Shown here piece after piece: positions 61,965 to 64,000 of a stretch of DNA of 64,000 nt; position 1 is the stretch's first letter; each line of letters begins with the position of its first letter. The translations under genes and the position numbers were made by a program. Source of the DNA: Saururus chinensis (lineage: Eukaryota > Streptophyta > Magnoliopsida > Piperales > Saururaceae); contig CP141150.1 of the NCBI GenBank assembly GCA_035235625.1, positions 7,254,001-7,318,000 on the forward strand, given 5' to 3'. The notes beneath the pieces are model-generated. The model did not search any database. It worked only from the letters and a program-made list of their open reading frames with translations, and had not been told where the DNA came from.

Positions 61965-64000
61965 TGTAACATATGTGGTATTTGAGTAACTTTTTAGAAT
62001 TTTTTTAAGGTATAAGTTAAGTGTATTGAGTAGAGCTCTGCGAGATAAGCATAGCAAACCCAACAACATCTAAATCGAACACCAGGGTTGTAAGTTATGG
62101 GCATTGGGAAACGCAACACATGGGTTGGACCTACTTAAAAAGTATGGGATAACCTACCGATGTGGCATCTAATTTCGTAAGGCTCATTGATACGAGCTCA
62201 ACAGTACTAAGAATATGTGATTCCAACTTCTGGGTAGGGAGATACACCCCTTTGAATTTTTGAATTTTAGTTTTCATATAAAAAAAATCGGTGCCAACCG
62301 GTGGGAGCAGTACATGGCAATCCCTCATCGAGCCTGCGTGATGAGTGGCAGCATGAACCACTACTAGTGTTGTACGCCATTCCGCATGCTACATGTCACG
62401 CTAAACTAACCTCGACACCTATAAAAGGTGCAAAGCTCATCTGTTTTTCCACTCTCACACTCCTCAAACTTCAGTTTCCTTTTTTTAAGTCATTTTATGT
62501 CCAATTTGGGTCATTTAAGTGGTGTTTCCACCTAAATTGAATGTGCTCTACATGGTGGGAGGCTTGTTTTAAGGATTTGACTCCTCTAAAAGGGCAAAAA
62601 TTCTTCGTCTAAGTAAGAAGTGTCTTATCCCTCACCTTCAAATTTGCAAAGAAGATTAGGTAGGAATTTTAATCTTCCTTCAAGACATAAATACTTACAT
62701 AGGTTGTCATATGAAGTTGATATATATAATTTTAGTTAAGTAATTGAGTATTTTCCATGTTGTTTTAAGATTGCTTCATATATTTATTTTATTAAATATT
62801 TATCTCTTGAAGCAAATTATGAATTATGTTATATGATATATGTAATGTAGAGAAAATCTATCTTCACCAATATTTTAATTATACATGAGTATAGTAGGAT
62901 TTAAAGGCGGTATTATAGAATTATTGCTATGTCAAAAGGATTTGAAAAATATGTACATCCATGCCGACCGAGTAACTGAGATGAGATAGAGATGGGGTAA
63001 CTGTTTCAATAAAACGAGAAACCCACCCTATCTTTATAATCATTATCAATAATGCGGCTATGACTTAAAGAGACATGGTTAGGATTTTGAAAGGTTGAAC
63101 CTTGCAGCAAGATGTTATGAATCAGAACTCTCATTTTGAGTCAGGGAATTCAAGAGACTTGATTGTCTAGAGCTTTAACATGGTAGACGTACTGATAGAG
63201 CTTTTATGAATAGGAAGTGCACAGTTGTAATCTAGTTTGGAATTGGATACGCAGTACACATATCAGCCTGGTGAGCCCCTAACGAAGGGTAGGAAGTGTG
63301 GTTGCCCCTAACGAAGGGCATGATTATTTAAAAAGGCTATGGATGCTAGGGTAGAGATCATAATAGGAAGACTCTCTGGTCTCATAATCCTGGCGCCCAA
63401 TGAGCGCAAGTATTTCTTCTCTCCACAAGAATAAGGTGTTTTGCAACGATCTATAGAGGAATAAGAGGAGGCTGCTTTGATCCTATTTCATAAGATGGAA
63501 TAAGTGTCTTGGATACTAGTAGTAAGCCTTGAGAGGTTACCAACTCTAGTAATATTTTTTATATGTAGGAAGAAGCTCTAGGAGAAGTTTTGATTGAGAG
63601 GCACACCCTAGTTTTCGTAAAGTATTGTCTATTTAGTTAATTGCGAGATTTAAAAATTGTCACATGTTAGATTTATGTTTGATAGAATAAATACTCCTAT
63701 TAAGTATTTTATAATAATCACCACCACCCACCAGTGACGAATAGATTGCCAGTAGAAAGGACTCTTGAGAAGAGACTTTTTTTGGGAGCTTCAAGAAGTG
63801 GTTAAGGATCTATGATTGCACCAGTAGGTCCTAAGTTTTTTTTTTAACTTTTGTGAGCTTGAGAAAAGTTGTTAATATTTTTACTTGTGTGTTTGTACAC
63901 AGATAGTGTATTTCCTGTGAAATAAACTATACTATGTTATATTTAGGCAAAATGTTTAACTTTCTTTGTATTTTTTAAAAAAATTCGAATCATGACAAGT
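61965..64000 (+). mobile_element. Tekay-like LTR running off the window
   Basis: It starts TGTAACATATGTGGTATTTG inside the 3' LTR of the LARD-like element. It then shows the shared blocks: gggaaacgcaaca, tgggttggacc, ggctcattgatacgagctc, a TATA-like ctataaaagg near 62421, a pyrimidine-rich stretch, tgtgctctacatggtggg and tcctattaagtattttataat. The 3' end lies beyond 64000, so a solo LTR and a full element cannot be told apart. Confidence 0.65.

Overview
This is nuclear DNA of a flowering plant. Two host genes have GT-AG introns and plant-specific domain architectures (a nucleoredoxin and a NEP1-interacting-protein-like RING-H2 protein). Everything else is AT-rich spacer filled with plant-type Ty3/gypsy retrotransposon fossils, solo LTRs and Stowaway-like MITEs. 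The GC-rich second exon of the nucleoredoxin is the sort of composition common in monocots and magnoliids, but the species cannot be fixed from this window.

Layout. 1-5217: AT-rich spacer with a foldback and a Stowaway-like MITE. 5218-8995 (+): three-exon nucleoredoxin 2-like gene of 443 codons. 9195-about 29650: a three-level retrotransposon nest. An old LTR (9195-9620 plus 28176 onward) was split by a Ty3/gypsy element (9621-28170, 922-bp LTRs). That element was split in turn by a nearly whole Tekay/Del-like element (11318-19662) and by two minus-strand solo LTRs (19748-21434 and 22938-25136). Five-base target duplications can be read for all four insertions, three exact and one with a mismatch. 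29650-32926: spacer. 32927-34669 (-): five-exon RING-H2 membrane protein gene. 34670-40426: spacer with a MITE, a 484-bp tandem duplication and a stretch that may be organelle-derived.

40427-58865: an old tandem segmental duplication of about 7.5 kb. Copy A is 40427-47997 and copy B is 47998-58865. Copy B was later enlarged by about 3.8 kb of insertions, including a 3.47-kb solo LTR. Each copy carries the decayed remains of a gene that may belong to the plant mobile-domain/DUF1985 type, a field of short ATAACACG-type repeats, and the 5' LTR of a large element with no recognisable pol. Copy B runs on into the rest of that element (58148-61411) and a cut-off 3' LTR (61412-61964), which is itself interrupted by another LTR running off the window.

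The two host genes show no evidence of working together. The nucleoredoxin would act as a thiol oxidoreductase. The RING-H2 protein would act at a membrane as an E3 ligase or anchor. No CRISPR, tRNA or rRNA gene was found. I see no convincing new biological system. The most unusual material is the duplicated 40-58 kb block with its palindromic repeat field, and the modular relationship among at least six different LTR families.
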